64,000 bases of DNA from Micromonospora craniellae (GTDB taxonomy: Bacteria > Actinomycetota > Actinomycetes > Mycobacteriales > Micromonosporaceae). Position numbers and translations under genes: made by a program. The stretch's first letter is position 1. Each line of letters begins with the position of its first letter. The notes under the pieces are model-generated. The model was not told the origin of the DNA. It made no database searches and worked only from the letters and a program-made list of their open reading frames with translations. Positions 44,402-58,246 of this stretch are shown here, in pieces. The stretch covers positions 1,674,001 through 1,738,000 of the forward strand of contig NZ_CP061725.1 of assembly GCF_014764405.1 (NCBI RefSeq), given 5' to 3'.

Positions 44402-45082
44402 TCACCCGTAGACGCCGCGTGCCTGGTCGCGAACGATGCGCCCACTCTCGATCTCGATGACGCGGCGACGCATCTGATTCACGATGTTGGAGTCGTGCGT
44501 GACCATCACGACGGTCGTGCCGGTGCGGTTGATCCGGTCCAGCAGGCGCATGATCTCGATGGAGGTGTCCGGGTCCAGGTTTCCGGTCGGCTCGTCCGCC
44601 AGCAGGATCAGCGGGCGGTTCACGAACGCCCGGGCCACCGCCACACGCTGCTGCTCACCACCGGAGAGTTCGTGCGGGTAGCGGTGCTCCTTGCCGCCGA
44701 GGCCGACCAACTCCAGCACCTCCGGCACGACCCGGCGGGCCACCGCCTTGGTCTTGCCGATCACCTCGAGCGCGAAAGCCACGTTCTCGTACGCGGTGCG
44801 GTTCGGCAGCAGCCGGAAGTCCTGGAAGACGCAGCCGATCGAGCGGCGGAAGTGTGGGCGCTTCCAGGACCGCATCGACGTGACGTCCTTGCCGTTCACC
44901 ACGACACGGCCCTTGTTGGGGGCCACCTCGTGGAGCAGCATCTTGATGATCGTGGACTTGCCGGAGCCGGATGGGCCGATGAAGAAGACGAACTCGCCCT
45001 TGTCGATCGACACGGACACGTTGTCGAGCGAAGGCCGCGACGCCTTCGGGTACGTCTTCGTCACTTGCTCAAGCTGAATCAC
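44402..45082 (-). CDS. ftsE: Cell division ATP-binding protein FtsE
   Basis: A 226-residue ABC ATPase: Walker A GPSGSGKST, signature LSGGEQQRV, Walker B LILLADEPTGNLD. It drives FtsX. GTG at 45082 starts VIQLEQVTKTYP, the standard N-terminus; the frame upstream to 45145 is not needed. Same strand as prfB and ftsX. Confidence 0.96.
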   Translation of the reverse strand: MIQLEQVTKTYPKASRPSLDNVSVSIDKGEFVFFIGPSGSGKSTIIKMLLHEVAPNKGRVVVNGKDVTSMRSWKRPHFRRSIGCVFQDFRLLPNRTAYENVAFALEVIGKTKAVARRVVPEVLELVGLGGKEHRYPHELSGGEQQRVAVARAFVNRPLILLADEPTGNLDPDTSIEIMRLLDRINRTGTTVVMVTHDSNIVNQMRRRVIEIESGRIVRDQARGVYG

Positions 45083-45200
45083 GGGTGGTGAGTCTACGCG
45101 GTGTAACTGTCGTGCCAAGTCCCACGCCCCGCCGTTGCGGGCCATGTCATCTAATCAGCACGTCAGGTGGAGATCGATGCTGCGGTCCGCCCACGATCGA

Positions 45201-46331
45201 TCACGCACTGTCGCCGGCCAGTTGCTGCTGCTTACGCCAGCGGATGCCCGCCTCGATGAAGGAGTCCAGCTCACCGTCGAAGACCGAGGTCGGGTTGCCG
45301 GTCTCCTGCTCGGTACGCAGGTCCTTCACCATCTGATAGGGGTGCAGAACGTACGAGCGCATCTGGTCGCCCCAGGAGCCCGCCGCGTCGGTCTTCAGAC
45401 CCTGGAGCTTGGCCTGCTCCTCCTGACGCTTGCGCTCCAGCAGTCGGGCCTGGAGCACCCGCAACGCCGAGGCCTTGTTCTGGAGCTGCGACTTCTCGTT
45501 CTGGCAGGTCACCACGATGCCGGTCGGTACGTGCGTGATCCGCACCGCGGAGTCGGTGGTGTTGACGCTCTGTCCACCCGGTCCGGACGACCGGTAGACG
45601 TCGATCCGCATCTCGTTCTCGGGGATGTCGATGTGGTCGGTCTGCTCCACCACCGGCAGCACCTCGACCCCGGCGAAGCTGGTCTGCCGCCGGCCCTGAT
45701 TGTCGAACGGGCTGATCCGCACCAGCCGGTGGGTACCGGACTCCACGCTGAGCGTGCCGTACGCGTACGGCACCTTGACCGTGAAGGTGGCCGACTTCAG
45801 GCCCGCCTCCTCGGCGTAGGAGGTCTCGTAGACCTCCGTCGGGTAGCCGTGCCGTTCGGCCCAGCGCAGGTACATCCGCAGCAGCATCTCGGCGAAGTCC
45901 GCCGCGTCCACACCACCGGCGCCGGCTCGGATGGCCACCAGCGCCTCCCGGGAGTCGTACTCCCCGGAGAGCAGGGTGCGGACCTCCATCTCCTGGATGG
46001 CCTTGCCCAGCCCGGCGATCTCCGTCTCGACCTCGGTGAGCACACCGGAGTCGGACTCGGCTTCGGCGAGCTCCAGCAGCACGTTCGCGTCGTCGAGCCG
46101 CGAGCGCAGGCTGCCGAGCTTGTCGATCTCCCCGTTGACGTAGGAGAGCTGGGAGGTCACCTGCTGTGCCCGGGCCTGGTCGTCCCACAGGTCCGGGGCG
46201 GACGCCTCCTGCTCCAGGCGGGCCTTGTCCGCGCGCAGGCGATCGAGGTCGAGCACCGCCTCGATGTTGCGCAGGGTGGCGTCGAGGTCCTTGAGCTGTT
46301 CGGCGTAGTCGGCAGCGGTCACGACAGACAA
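45201..46331 (-). CDS. prfB: Peptide chain release factor 2
   Basis: A 376-residue class I release factor, recognising UGA and UAA. The stop-codon tripeptide SPF is in RISPFDNQGRR and the catalytic GGQ in SGPGGQSVNTTDS. It is encoded in one uninterrupted frame, so there is no programmed frameshift as in E. coli. Start at 46331. First gene of the prfB-ftsE-ftsX-smpB-ssrA series. Confidence 0.96.
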   Translation of the reverse strand: MSVVTAADYAEQLKDLDATLRNIEAVLDLDRLRADKARLEQEASAPDLWDDQARAQQVTSQLSYVNGEIDKLGSLRSRLDDANVLLELAEAESDSGVLTEVETEIAGLGKAIQEMEVRTLLSGEYDSREALVAIRAGAGGVDAADFAEMLLRMYLRWAERHGYPTEVYETSYAEEAGLKSATFTVKVPYAYGTLSVESGTHRLVRISPFDNQGRRQTSFAGVEVLPVVEQTDHIDIPENEMRIDVYRSSGPGGQSVNTTDSAVRITHVPTGIVVTCQNEKSQLQNKASALRVLQARLLERKRQEEQAKLQGLKTDAAGSWGDQMRSYVLHPYQMVKDLRTEQETGNPTSVFDGELDSFIEAGIRWRKQQQLAGDSA

Positions 46332-46406
46332 GACTACTGCTCGGGCGAGGAGTGAGCTTGCGAGCCCCGCAGTCCCGGGCCAAATCCAACCTGCCCGGGC
46401 GGGTCG

Positions 46407-46922
46407 TCAGCCGACGGGGGCGCTCTTGAGCCAGGTCAGGGCGGCTTTGTGGTAGGCCACGGCGAACTCCAACGCGCTGGCGTCGAAGTTGTCGCCTTCC
46501 TTCTTGGCGCTCTTGACCTGCTCACGGACCCTGGCCAGGGCCTCGGTGTGGTACTCGTTGGCCGCCACCTGGAGGTTCTTGAGCTGGATCGACGAGTGCA
46601 ACTGCCCGAAGGCGATACGCAGGGCGATCGGGTTGCGGATGGTGTCCCGCCCGGGGTCCTCCGCGAGCCAGCGGGAGAATGTCCGCTTGCCGGCGGCCGT
46701 GATCGCGTACGGTTGACTCATCCGCGGCCCGGGTTTGCCCAGCCGGACGAAGCCCCGCTCGGCCAGCACCGGCAACTCCCGGTAGACCTGACTGCGGGTC
46801 ATCGACCAGTACGGCGCCAGTCGGCGCTCGGCGGCGGCCATCAACTGGCCACCTGTCATGGGTCCCTCGTGGAGCAGCCCGAGTAGGGCCGCCGCCGTGG
46901 GGTTGACTCCGGATTCCGCCAT
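46407..46922 (-). CDS. PadR-family transcriptional regulator
   Basis: A 171-residue PadR-type regulator: winged HTH (AALLGLLHEGPMTGGQLMAAA, WSMTRSQVYRELPVLAERGFV) followed by a C-terminal helical domain (IRIAFGQLHSSIQLKNLQ pattern) for dimerisation. ATG at 46922 begins the conserved part; the frame is open to 46982. Ligand and targets unknown. It is isolated between prfB and a dispersed repeat. Confidence 0.9.
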   Translation of the reverse strand: MAESGVNPTAAALLGLLHEGPMTGGQLMAAAERRLAPYWSMTRSQVYRELPVLAERGFVRLGKPGPRMSQPYAITAAGKRTFSRWLAEDPGRDTIRNPIALRIAFGQLHSSIQLKNLQVAANEYHTEALARVREQVKSAKKEGDNFDASALEFAVAYHKAALTWLKSAPVG

Positions 46923-47093
46923 GCCGCTTACGCTGCCACTTTGCTGAGCCGGCGTCCAGGATTTCACCGTTTCGCCACCCATTGGGGTTTCCTATGTGCA
47001 CTGTCGGCGCACGACGGTGCCCCGCAGCCGCCCCACCTGCACCGTTCCGGCCACCCACACCCCCGGCACCCACCCCGATTCCAGGGCCCAGAT

Positions 47094-47147
47094 GTTAGGA
47101 AGGGTCCCCTCCTATGCACGAGGCGTTAGAAGGGGACCCTTCCTTAC
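47094..47147 (+). repeat. 54-bp dispersed repeat, copy B
   Basis: GTTAGGAAGGGTCCCCTCC ... CACGAGGCGTTAG ... GGGGACCCTTCCTTAC. Five differences from copy A at 41236-41289. Lies in the intergenic region between the 3' end of pruA and the PadR gene. Confidence 0.9.
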
Positions 47148-47170
47148 ATCCGGTTACGTCGTGCTACCTC

Positions 47171-48799
<1,629 letters not shown>

Positions 48800-48825
48800 C
48801 AGGGCTCCTGGCGATCTCGACGGCA

Positions 48826-48889
48826 GTGGCGAAACCGTCCCGCGGCGGCGGGAGGCGGTGGCGCAACCGTCCCACGGTGGCGGGACCTC
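48826..48889. repeat. Two tandem 32-bp repeats upstream of pruA
   Basis: Units start at 48826 (GTGGCGAAACCGTCCCGC) and 48858 (GTGGCGCAACCGTCCCAC). Each contains an inverted repeat of the TCCC-x-C...G-x-GGGA kind. About 27 bases before the start codon, so they may act as operator or leader. Confidence 0.6.
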
Positions 48890-49130
48890 GACCAATCCTC
48901 CCACGCCCACCGCCGGTCGATCACATCTCGACCAGGTGATCACCGATGATCACGAGGCGTATTCGCCGATCCGGCATGGATTCGTACCAGGCTGACGCGT
49001 GTAGCCGAAGGAACCCAGGTTCCGGGAGTGGCGCTCAGGGTTCGGGCCTGCACCCGGACGGGACGCGTACGCTGGGTTGCCGGTGACGTACCCGGGCCAG
49101 GTCGTCGGGCCCGGCGCTGAAGGGGAGACG

Positions 49131-50165
49131 ATGAGCGACCAGCCCGGCGGTTCGACCGCTGCGCAGCCCGATCAGGCCGAGACCGGCGACCCCGCCGCCA
49201 CCGGGGCGACCGCCGGGCGGCCCCTGCGCGCTCCGGGCGGCCCGGTGCTGGCGCTGCTGGCGTTGGGCTGGCTGGCGGCGATGCTCTGGTCCACCCGGGA
49301 GGCGATCAGCTCGGCCACCGCCGGGGTCACCGCGGTCAGCCTGTCGGCGTTCGCGCTGCCCGGGGTGATCTCGGCCGCCCTGGTGGCCGGTGCCGCGGTC
49401 GGGCTGGCCGCCGCCGAGCCGGTGACCCGCCACCGGGACCGGGTGACCCTGCGATTCGCGGTGGCGGTCGGTGCCGGCCTGCTGGTCGGGATCGCCGCCG
49501 CACTCGTGATCGACCTGACCTACGTCGGCAACACGACCACCCGCACGATCGCCAGCACCACGGCCGCCGCAGCGGTCATCGGCGGCGCGCTGGCCGGTGC
49601 GCGCAACGGCGCCGTCGTCGGGGCGGTGGCCTCCGCCACGCTGGGCACGTTGCTGTTCGTGGTGGCCTTCAGCGCGGCCCGGGACCCGCTGTTCGATCTG
49701 TTCGGCGCGGGCGACAGCCAGCAGTCGCTGGTCAGCGCGGCCGCCTGGGTCTCCCGTACCGAATCGCTGCTCGCCGGGCTGATCGCCGGCGCCCTGGCCT
49801 TCGGCTACCTCACCTGGGCCCGGCGGCGGGCCGCCCGGGCCGAACAGGGCGTCACCGGGCAACGTTGGCCGGCGTACCTCGTCGCCGGGGCCGGTCCGGG
49901 GCTCCTCCTGCTGCTCGCCGAGGTGATCATCCGCATCGGCGGGCGCTCGTTGATCGACCTGGCCGCCGCGCTCAGCGAGGCGGACGCGGTGGCGCAGACC
50001 TCGCTGGGCACCTCCCGGGTGGACAACGGCATCTGGGTGCTGTTCGTCGGCGCGCTGACCGCGCTGGTCGCGTTCGGCCGCACGCTCGGCCCGGCCTCGG
50101 ACGACGAGCCGGAGAGCGGCACCGAGACCACCCCCGCCGAGGGTTCGACCACCGCCGGCCGCTGA
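49131..50165 (+). CDS. Multi-pass membrane protein of unknown function
   Basis: A 344-residue protein with a disordered acidic N-terminus (residues 1-35), then about eight hydrophobic segments, e.g. VLALLALGWLAAMLW, FAVAVGAGLLVGIAAALVI, AYLVAGAGPGLLLLLAEVII and IWVLFVGALTALVAFG, and a Thr/Ser-rich acidic tail. ATG at 49131 has GGGGAG. I do not recognise a family function. Convergent with the DUF6912 gene. Confidence 0.8.
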   Translation: MSDQPGGSTAAQPDQAETGDPAATGATAGRPLRAPGGPVLALLALGWLAAMLWSTREAISSATAGVTAVSLSAFALPGVISAALVAGAAVGLAAAEPVTRHRDRVTLRFAVAVGAGLLVGIAAALVIDLTYVGNTTTRTIASTTAAAAVIGGALAGARNGAVVGAVASATLGTLLFVVAFSAARDPLFDLFGAGDSQQSLVSAAAWVSRTESLLAGLIAGALAFGYLTWARRRAARAEQGVTGQRWPAYLVAGAGPGLLLLLAEVIIRIGGRSLIDLAAALSEADAVAQTSLGTSRVDNGIWVLFVGALTALVAFGRTLGPASDDEPESGTETTPAEGSTTAGR

Positions 50166-50178
50166 GGCACCCGCTGGC

Positions 50179-50697
50179 TCAGCTTCCGCCGGAGGCCGCG
50201 CGCAGCAGCAGTTCCAGCTCGCTCGGGTCGTACCACTCGAGTTCGTGGTCCTCGGCGCTGTCGACGGTGAACTGCGCGTCCGGGTCGCCGGCCAGCGCCT
50301 CCGCCACCACCTCCGCGGCGGCGGCGACGTCTGCGGCGGCGTCCGCGCCGTCCACGTGGATGGCCGCGACCGCGGCGGCCGGGACCACGCCGCCCAGCTC
50401 GACGACGCTGGACCCGAGATCGCCGTCACCTCGGCCGATCGTCGTGGCGGGCAGGTCCGCCGAGACCACCACCCGGCGGCGCGGGGCGGCGGGGTCGTGC
50501 CGGATCAGTTGCAGGGCGTCCTGGGCGGCCCGGGTGAAGGCGACGTACTCCAACTCCTCCTCGTCGCCCTCGGCGTACCACTCGCGCAACATCGGCGTCA
50601 CCGCGTGCGCCTGGGTCACCTTGAGGCCGTCCTCGGAGAGCCTGGCCAGCATCGGCACGGTCGCCGGCACATAGACCCGCACTAGCTCGTCGGTCAC
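50179..50697 (-). CDS. DUF6912 family protein
   Basis: A 172-residue protein starting VTDELVRVYVPATVPMLARL, with a central EYVAFTRAAQDALQLI and an acidic C-terminus, matching the DUF6912 proteins found near secA in actinobacteria. No enzymatic motif. GTG at 50697; the open frame upstream is arginine-rich and non-coding. Confidence 0.85.
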   Translation of the reverse strand: MTDELVRVYVPATVPMLARLSEDGLKVTQAHAVTPMLREWYAEGDEEELEYVAFTRAAQDALQLIRHDPAAPRRRVVVSADLPATTIGRGDGDLGSSVVELGGVVPAAAVAAIHVDGADAAADVAAAAEVVAEALAGDPDAQFTVDSAEDHELEWYDPSELELLLRAASGGS

Positions 50698-50908
50698 CGG
50701 TGGTCTCCCCCGCTCTGCTCGTGAACCGGCCCCGCCGGTCTCTCCCGTACGTACGCCCAGACCGTCATACACTCCGCACCCGCTCCGGCGGAAGTTCCGA
50801 CCGACCCGGGTGTGTCCGGGTCGAGGGCCGGAACACCGCGCAGCGACTGGGCTGCACCAGGTCGACAATGGCAAACTGACGCAAACGACGCCAACCCGGG
50901 GAGTTTTC

Positions 50909-51136
50909 GTGGAGCCGAGGTTCCTGCTCCTGTCCGACGTGGCCGCCGAGCTGAACGTGTCGGACTCGCAGGTCTACCACATGGTACGCAGCGGAGAGCT
51001 ACCCGCGATCAAGATAGGTGGCCGGGGCCAGTGGCGGGTGGAGCGGGCCCGGCTGGAGGAGTACATCCAGCGTAAGTATGCGGAGACCGCCGAGTGGGTC
51101 CGGGGCAATCCGCTCACCGACCGCGAACCCGAGTAG
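50909..51136 (+). CDS. Small excisionase-type helix-turn-helix protein
   Basis: A 75-residue MerR/Xis-type HTH protein: LLLSDVAAELNVSDSQVYHMVRSG then IKIGGRGQWRVERARLEEYI. GTG at 50909 has GGGGAG. This small protein is a regular neighbour of secA in actinomycetes, so it is a chromosomal regulator rather than a phage excisionase. Target unknown. Confidence 0.88.
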   Translation: MEPRFLLLSDVAAELNVSDSQVYHMVRSGELPAIKIGGRGQWRVERARLEEYIQRKYAETAEWVRGNPLTDREPE

Positions 51137-51254
51137 CCACACAATCCCGCCCCGCCATTGACCGCCCCTGATCTATGCCCGAAGATGGGAGCTGTCGAAG
51201 GCAAACGAAGGAAAACGCAATCAACGACCGCTGACATCCGAGGGGCGCAGTGCG

Positions 51255-51911
51255 ATGACCGACCTCCGGCGACCCGGGCCGACCCGTCCGCCCGTACGGC
51301 TGCGGCCCGCCCCCGCGTTCGACCCGCCGTTCCTGGACGAGGACGCCACCGGCTGGCCCGGCCCGGTGCACGGCCAGCTCGCCCTCGACCTCTTCGCCGA
51401 CGCCCCAGCGTGGCCCGTCCGCCGTGAGCCCGACCGGCCACCCACCCGACGCCCCGCCCTCGGTCCCACCTCGCCGGCCGGCGACGCCGGCCCGCACACC
51501 CGCCCGGCACCGTCGGGGCCGAGGGCTGACCGAGCCCGACGACTGCCGCCCGACGCCCTGGTCACGGCCACTCCGGCGGCCACCCGGGTGGCCCACCGGT
51601 TCGTCGCGACCTGCCTGGAGGTGTTCAACGGCTTCCGGCCGCCGGTGCAGTTACGGCGTCATCTCGACCCGGCCCGCGCCGCCCACCTGCTGCCCGAGCT
51701 GGCCCGGGCCACCGCGCGAGGTGCCCCGGCCCGACGCCGGTCGACCCGACCCGGCCTCCGGCTGCGCCGACTACGCGTCTGCGAGCCGCGTCCCGCCGCC
51801 ATCGAGGTCGCCGCGGTCCTCGCCGGAGCCGCCGGCCGCACCTGGGCGATGGCGCTCCGCCTGGAACACCGGCGCGGCACCTGGCTCTGCACCGACCTCC
51901 GCGTCCTCTGA
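51255..51911 (+). CDS. Rv3235-family protein
   Basis: A 218-residue protein. The N-terminal half is Pro/Arg-rich and likely disordered; the C-terminal half (ATRVAHRFVATCLEVFNGFRPPVQLRRHLDPA, CEPRPAAIEVAAVL, RTWAMALRLEHRRGTWLCTDLRVL) matches the Rv3235/DUF6459 family encoded beside secA. Function unknown. Convergent with secA, only 9 bases apart. Confidence 0.88.
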   Translation: MTDLRRPGPTRPPVRLRPAPAFDPPFLDEDATGWPGPVHGQLALDLFADAPAWPVRREPDRPPTRRPALGPTSPAGDAGPHTRPAPSGPRADRARRLPPDALVTATPAATRVAHRFVATCLEVFNGFRPPVQLRRHLDPARAAHLLPELARATARGAPARRRSTRPGLRLRRLRVCEPRPAAIEVAAVLAGAAGRTWAMALRLEHRRGTWLCTDLRVL

Positions 51912-51920
51912 GCTCCGGCG

Positions 51921-54848
<2,928 letters not shown>

Positions 54849-55019
54849 GGATCAACGCTCCCCTAGACAGTCTCGAACCATCGTAGGCGTTCCCACGGGC
54901 CGATGGTCACTGGTGGCGGTGGTCGGCCGCCATGAAACCCGACATAACGCACCGACGGGCCGCCCGCCCCTCGGTCATCCGGTTACGCCGTGGGCGAACG
55001 ATCCGGCACGATGTCTCGG

Positions 55020-56168
55020 ATGGAGCCCGTGGAGATCGCCGAGGACGGAGTGCTGCTGCGTCCGTGGCAACCCGAGGACGCCGCCGACGTGTACCGCGCC
55101 TGCCAGGATCCGGACATCCAGCGCTGGACCACCGTACCCCGCCCGTACCGGCCGGTGGACGCCCACCGGTTCGTCGCCGAACTCGCCCCGGCGGCCTGGG
55201 CGGCCGGCACCGGAGCGCCCTTCGCCGTCTGCGACGCCATCACCGGTACGCTGCTCGGCTCCTGCGGTCTCGTCTCGATCGACCGTGGCACCGGCGAGGT
55301 CGGCTACTGGACCGCCCCGTGGGCCAGTCGACGAGGCGTGGCGGTACGCGCCACCCGGGCGGTCGCCCGCTGGGCCTTCGACGCGGTGCCGCTACGCCGC
55401 CTGATCTGGCAGGCGGAACTGGGCAACCACGCCTCCCGGCTGGTCGCGCTACGGGCCGGTTTCCGCATCGACGGTCGGCTGCGGCTGGCCGATCCGGCAC
55501 CCGGGGGCCGACCGGAGGGCTGGATCGGCTCGCTCTCGCCCGACGAGATCCCGGCGCCAGGTGAGACGGGTCCGGCCGGGCCGGGCACCCTGTCGGCCCG
55601 GCGGGCGGCGGTCTTCGGCCGGCCACCGCCCGTCCTGTTCGCCACCAGCGGCGACCACGAGCTGCGGCTGCGGGCGATGGAGGAGGACGACCTCGACGCG
55701 ATCGAGGCCACCTGCCGCGATCCGGAGACCCGGCGCTGGACCAGCCTCCCGACGGACTACCGGCGGCGGGACGCCGAGTCGTTCCTGGAGTACTGCCGTC
55801 AGGCGTGGGCCGGGGGCACCGCCGCCGGTTACGTGATCGCCGACCCGCAGGACCGCTACGTCGGCACGATCGACCTGCGGCTCTCCCCCACCGACCCGCT
55901 GCTGGCCGATGTCGGCTACATGACCGCGCCGTACGCCCGTGGCCGGGGCCACCAGACCGCGGCGCTGGCCGCGCTCTGCGCCTGGGGCTTCGCCGTGCTC
56001 GGCCTGGCCCGCGTGGAGTGGCGGGCCACCGTCGGCAACGTAGCCTCGCGACGGGTCGCCGAGAAGGTCGGCTTCACCGTCGAGGGCACCGCCCGACGGG
56101 CCCTCACCCATCGCGGCACCCGGGTCGACGCCTGGGTCGGCGGCCTGATCGCGGAGGACCTGGCATGA
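55020..56168 (+). CDS. Tandem GNAT acetyltransferase (two domains)
   Basis: About 382 residues with two RimJ/RimL-like GNAT domains, at 1-170 and 200-382. Each has the acetyl-CoA-binding pattern: VGYWTAPWASRRGVAVRATRA in the first and VGYMTAPYARGRGHQTAALAA in the second. ATG at 55020 or 55011. The stop overlaps the next gene (ATGA). Substrate unknown. Confidence 0.88.
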   Translation: MEPVEIAEDGVLLRPWQPEDAADVYRACQDPDIQRWTTVPRPYRPVDAHRFVAELAPAAWAAGTGAPFAVCDAITGTLLGSCGLVSIDRGTGEVGYWTAPWASRRGVAVRATRAVARWAFDAVPLRRLIWQAELGNHASRLVALRAGFRIDGRLRLADPAPGGRPEGWIGSLSPDEIPAPGETGPAGPGTLSARRAAVFGRPPPVLFATSGDHELRLRAMEEDDLDAIEATCRDPETRRWTSLPTDYRRRDAESFLEYCRQAWAGGTAAGYVIADPQDRYVGTIDLRLSPTDPLLADVGYMTAPYARGRGHQTAALAALCAWGFAVLGLARVEWRATVGNVASRRVAEKVGFTVEGTARRALTHRGTRVDAWVGGLIAEDLA

Positions 56169-57274
56169 CGCCGGGGAGCATCGAGACGGCGGACGTCCGA
56201 CTGCGCCCGTTCCGTCCGGACGACGTCGCCGACATCGTCGCCGGGTGCGCCGACCCGCTGGTCCAGCGCTACCTCGACGGGCTGCCCAGCCCGTACACCG
56301 AGGCCGACGCCCGCTGGTGGGTCACCGAAGGCGCCCCCGCCGCCTTCGCCACCGGCGGCGCCGCGTACGCCATCGCGGATCCCGGCGACGACCGGCTGCT
56401 CGGCACGGTCGGGCTGAGTCATGCGATGCCGCAGCGCGCCCAGGCCGAGATCGGCTACTGGGTGGCGCCGTGGGCGCGCGGCCGGGGTGTCGCCACCGCC
56501 GCCACCCGGGCCCTGGCGCGGCGGGCCTTCGCCACCGGCGTCGCCCGCCTGGAGCTGGTCACCCACGTCGAGAACACGGCCAGCCAGCGGGTCGCGCTGG
56601 CCGCCGGCTTCCAACCCGAGGGGGTACGCCGCAGCGGCGGGCCGGTGCGCGGCGGTGGCCGCCGGGACCTGACCGTCTGGGTACGCCTCGCCGACGATCC
56701 GCCCGGACCGTCCCCGCGTCCGCTGCCGGACCTGCCCGACGGCCGGCTCACCGACGGGGTGGTCGTGCTGCGCCCGCTCGGTCCCGACGACGCGGACGAC
56801 ATGTACCGTCTGCACTCCGCGCCGGAGGTGGTGGCCAGCATGGTGCCGCCCGAGCGGCCCACGCGGGACGACGTCGACCGCCGGTGCGCCGGGGCGCAGA
56901 GTCAGTGGCTGGTCGGACGGTCCGCTGCCATGGTCATCCGGGACGCGGCCACCGACGAGTTCGTCGGCGGCTGCACACTGATCCACGAACAGCCCGCGAG
57001 CCAGGCCATGATCGGTTACAGCCTGCTGCCGGCGTGGTACGGGCGCGGGTACGCCACCCGGGCCGTCCGGCTGCTCACCCGGTGGGGGTTCGACCGCGTC
57101 GGGCTGGCCCGGCTCTGGGCGGGCACTCTTCCGGAGAACCTCGCCTCCCAGCGGGTCCTGCAGAAGGCCGGCTTCCGGCGCGAGGGTCTGCTGCGCGGGC
57201 GGCTGCCCGCCTCGGAGGGCACCCGGGCCGACTCCACGGTGTACGGGCTGCTCCGCACCGACCCGGCGGACTGA
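56165..57274 (+). CDS. Tandem GNAT acetyltransferase (two domains), second gene
   Basis: A 369-residue protein with two further GNAT domains: IGYWVAPWARGRGVATAATRA near residue 97 and IGYSLLPAWYGRGYATRAVR near residue 280. Translationally coupled to the previous gene, so four GNAT domains come from one transcript. This suggests tandem duplication within a cell-specific acetylation pair. Substrate unknown. Confidence 0.88.
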   Translation: MTPGSIETADVRLRPFRPDDVADIVAGCADPLVQRYLDGLPSPYTEADARWWVTEGAPAAFATGGAAYAIADPGDDRLLGTVGLSHAMPQRAQAEIGYWVAPWARGRGVATAATRALARRAFATGVARLELVTHVENTASQRVALAAGFQPEGVRRSGGPVRGGGRRDLTVWVRLADDPPGPSPRPLPDLPDGRLTDGVVVLRPLGPDDADDMYRLHSAPEVVASMVPPERPTRDDVDRRCAGAQSQWLVGRSAAMVIRDAATDEFVGGCTLIHEQPASQAMIGYSLLPAWYGRGYATRAVRLLTRWGFDRVGLARLWAGTLPENLASQRVLQKAGFRREGLLRGRLPASEGTRADSTVYGLLRTDPAD

Positions 57275-57299
57275 GCCCGCGGGTGGTGACCGGTCACGC

Positions 57300-57355
57300 C
57301 GCCTCCGGACCTGCCGCGCCGCCCCCGGAATCGGACGCTGCCCGATCCGGAGGCG
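57300..57355. terminator. Hairpin terminator between convergent genes
   Basis: A perfect 10-bp stem (CGCCTCCGGA with TCCGGAGGCG) enclosing a further small inverted repeat, between the GNAT gene and hpf, which converge. Confidence 0.6.
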
Positions 57356-57367
57356 ACGGCGGGCCGC

Positions 57368-57997
57368 TCAGATGTCCAGCGAGATGATGCCGTAGTCGTA
57401 GGCGTGCCGCCGGTAGACCACGCTCGGGCGGCCGGACTCCTTGTCCTGGAACAGGTAGAAGTCGTGACCGACCAGTTCCATCTGGAAGAGGGCGTCGTCG
57501 ACGGTCATCGGCTCGGCGGGGTGGACCTTCTCCCGGGCGATGTGCCAGGGCTGGTCCTCCTCGTGCTCCTCCTCCGGCCGCTCGGCCACCGCGGTGGCGG
57601 TGCCGGACTCCGCAGGCGCGGCGAGCGCGGGCAGGTCGGTCACCGGCAGGCCGGCGGTGGCGGCGGCGACCGAGATCGGCGTGTGCCGGCCACGGTGTAC
57701 GCGACGCCGGTCGGCGGCGCGGCGCAGCCGGGCGTCGAGCTTGGCGATGGCCGCGTCGAGCGCGCTGTAGAAGTCGTCGGTGCCCGCCTCCGCCCGGATC
57801 ACCGGGCCCCGGGAATAGCAGGTGATCTCCACCCGCTGGCAGTGATCGGCCTGACGCGGATTGCGCTCGTGGAACAGTTCCACATCAACACGAATGAGCT
57901 TGTGGTCGTAGCGTTCGATCTTCGCGAGCTTGTCTGCTACGTGCACCCGATAGTGATCCGGCACTTCGACGTTACGGCCCTTGACCACGATGTCCAC
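57368..57997 (-). CDS. hpf: Long-form ribosome hibernation promoting factor
   Basis: A 209-residue long HPF. The N-terminal domain (MDIVVKGRNVEVPDHYRVHV, DDFYSALDAAIAKLDARLRR) binds the 30S subunit; the C-terminal domain (MTVDDALFQMELVGHDFYLFQ, VVYRRHAYDYGIISL) dimerises to form 100S particles. An acidic linker joins them. GTG at 57997 with a strong GGAGG. Monocistronic, with 249 bases of upstream sequence. Confidence 0.96.
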   Translation of the reverse strand: MDIVVKGRNVEVPDHYRVHVADKLAKIERYDHKLIRVDVELFHERNPRQADHCQRVEITCYSRGPVIRAEAGTDDFYSALDAAIAKLDARLRRAADRRRVHRGRHTPISVAAATAGLPVTDLPALAAPAESGTATAVAERPEEEHEEDQPWHIAREKVHPAEPMTVDDALFQMELVGHDFYLFQDKESGRPSVVYRRHAYDYGIISLDI

Positions 57998-58246
57998 GTG
58001 ACCTCCTTGATCGGATGGTCTTCGATCCGAAAACCCCGGTCGCGCGTGGCGGGGACGGCCCCAGTCGGCGTCGACCGGTCAATACGGCTACGCCTCCTCT
58101 CACCGCCGGGGGTGGGTGGAATCGCCTTCCTACCCCCGACAGCCAAACGCTAACTCCTGTTTCCCCGGCAGTCACCCCCCGTCGCCAAGACCACCGGGTG
58201 ATTTCCACAGCTCATACACGAAGGGGTGAAACGGAAACACAATCGG

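Noticed and set aside
45201..46331. Programmed frameshift in prfB
   Set aside because: The gene reads through in one frame from start to stop.
50909..51136. Excisionase of a second mobile element
   Set aside because: No integrase or attachment repeat is near; the gene is a regular secA neighbour in actinomycetes.
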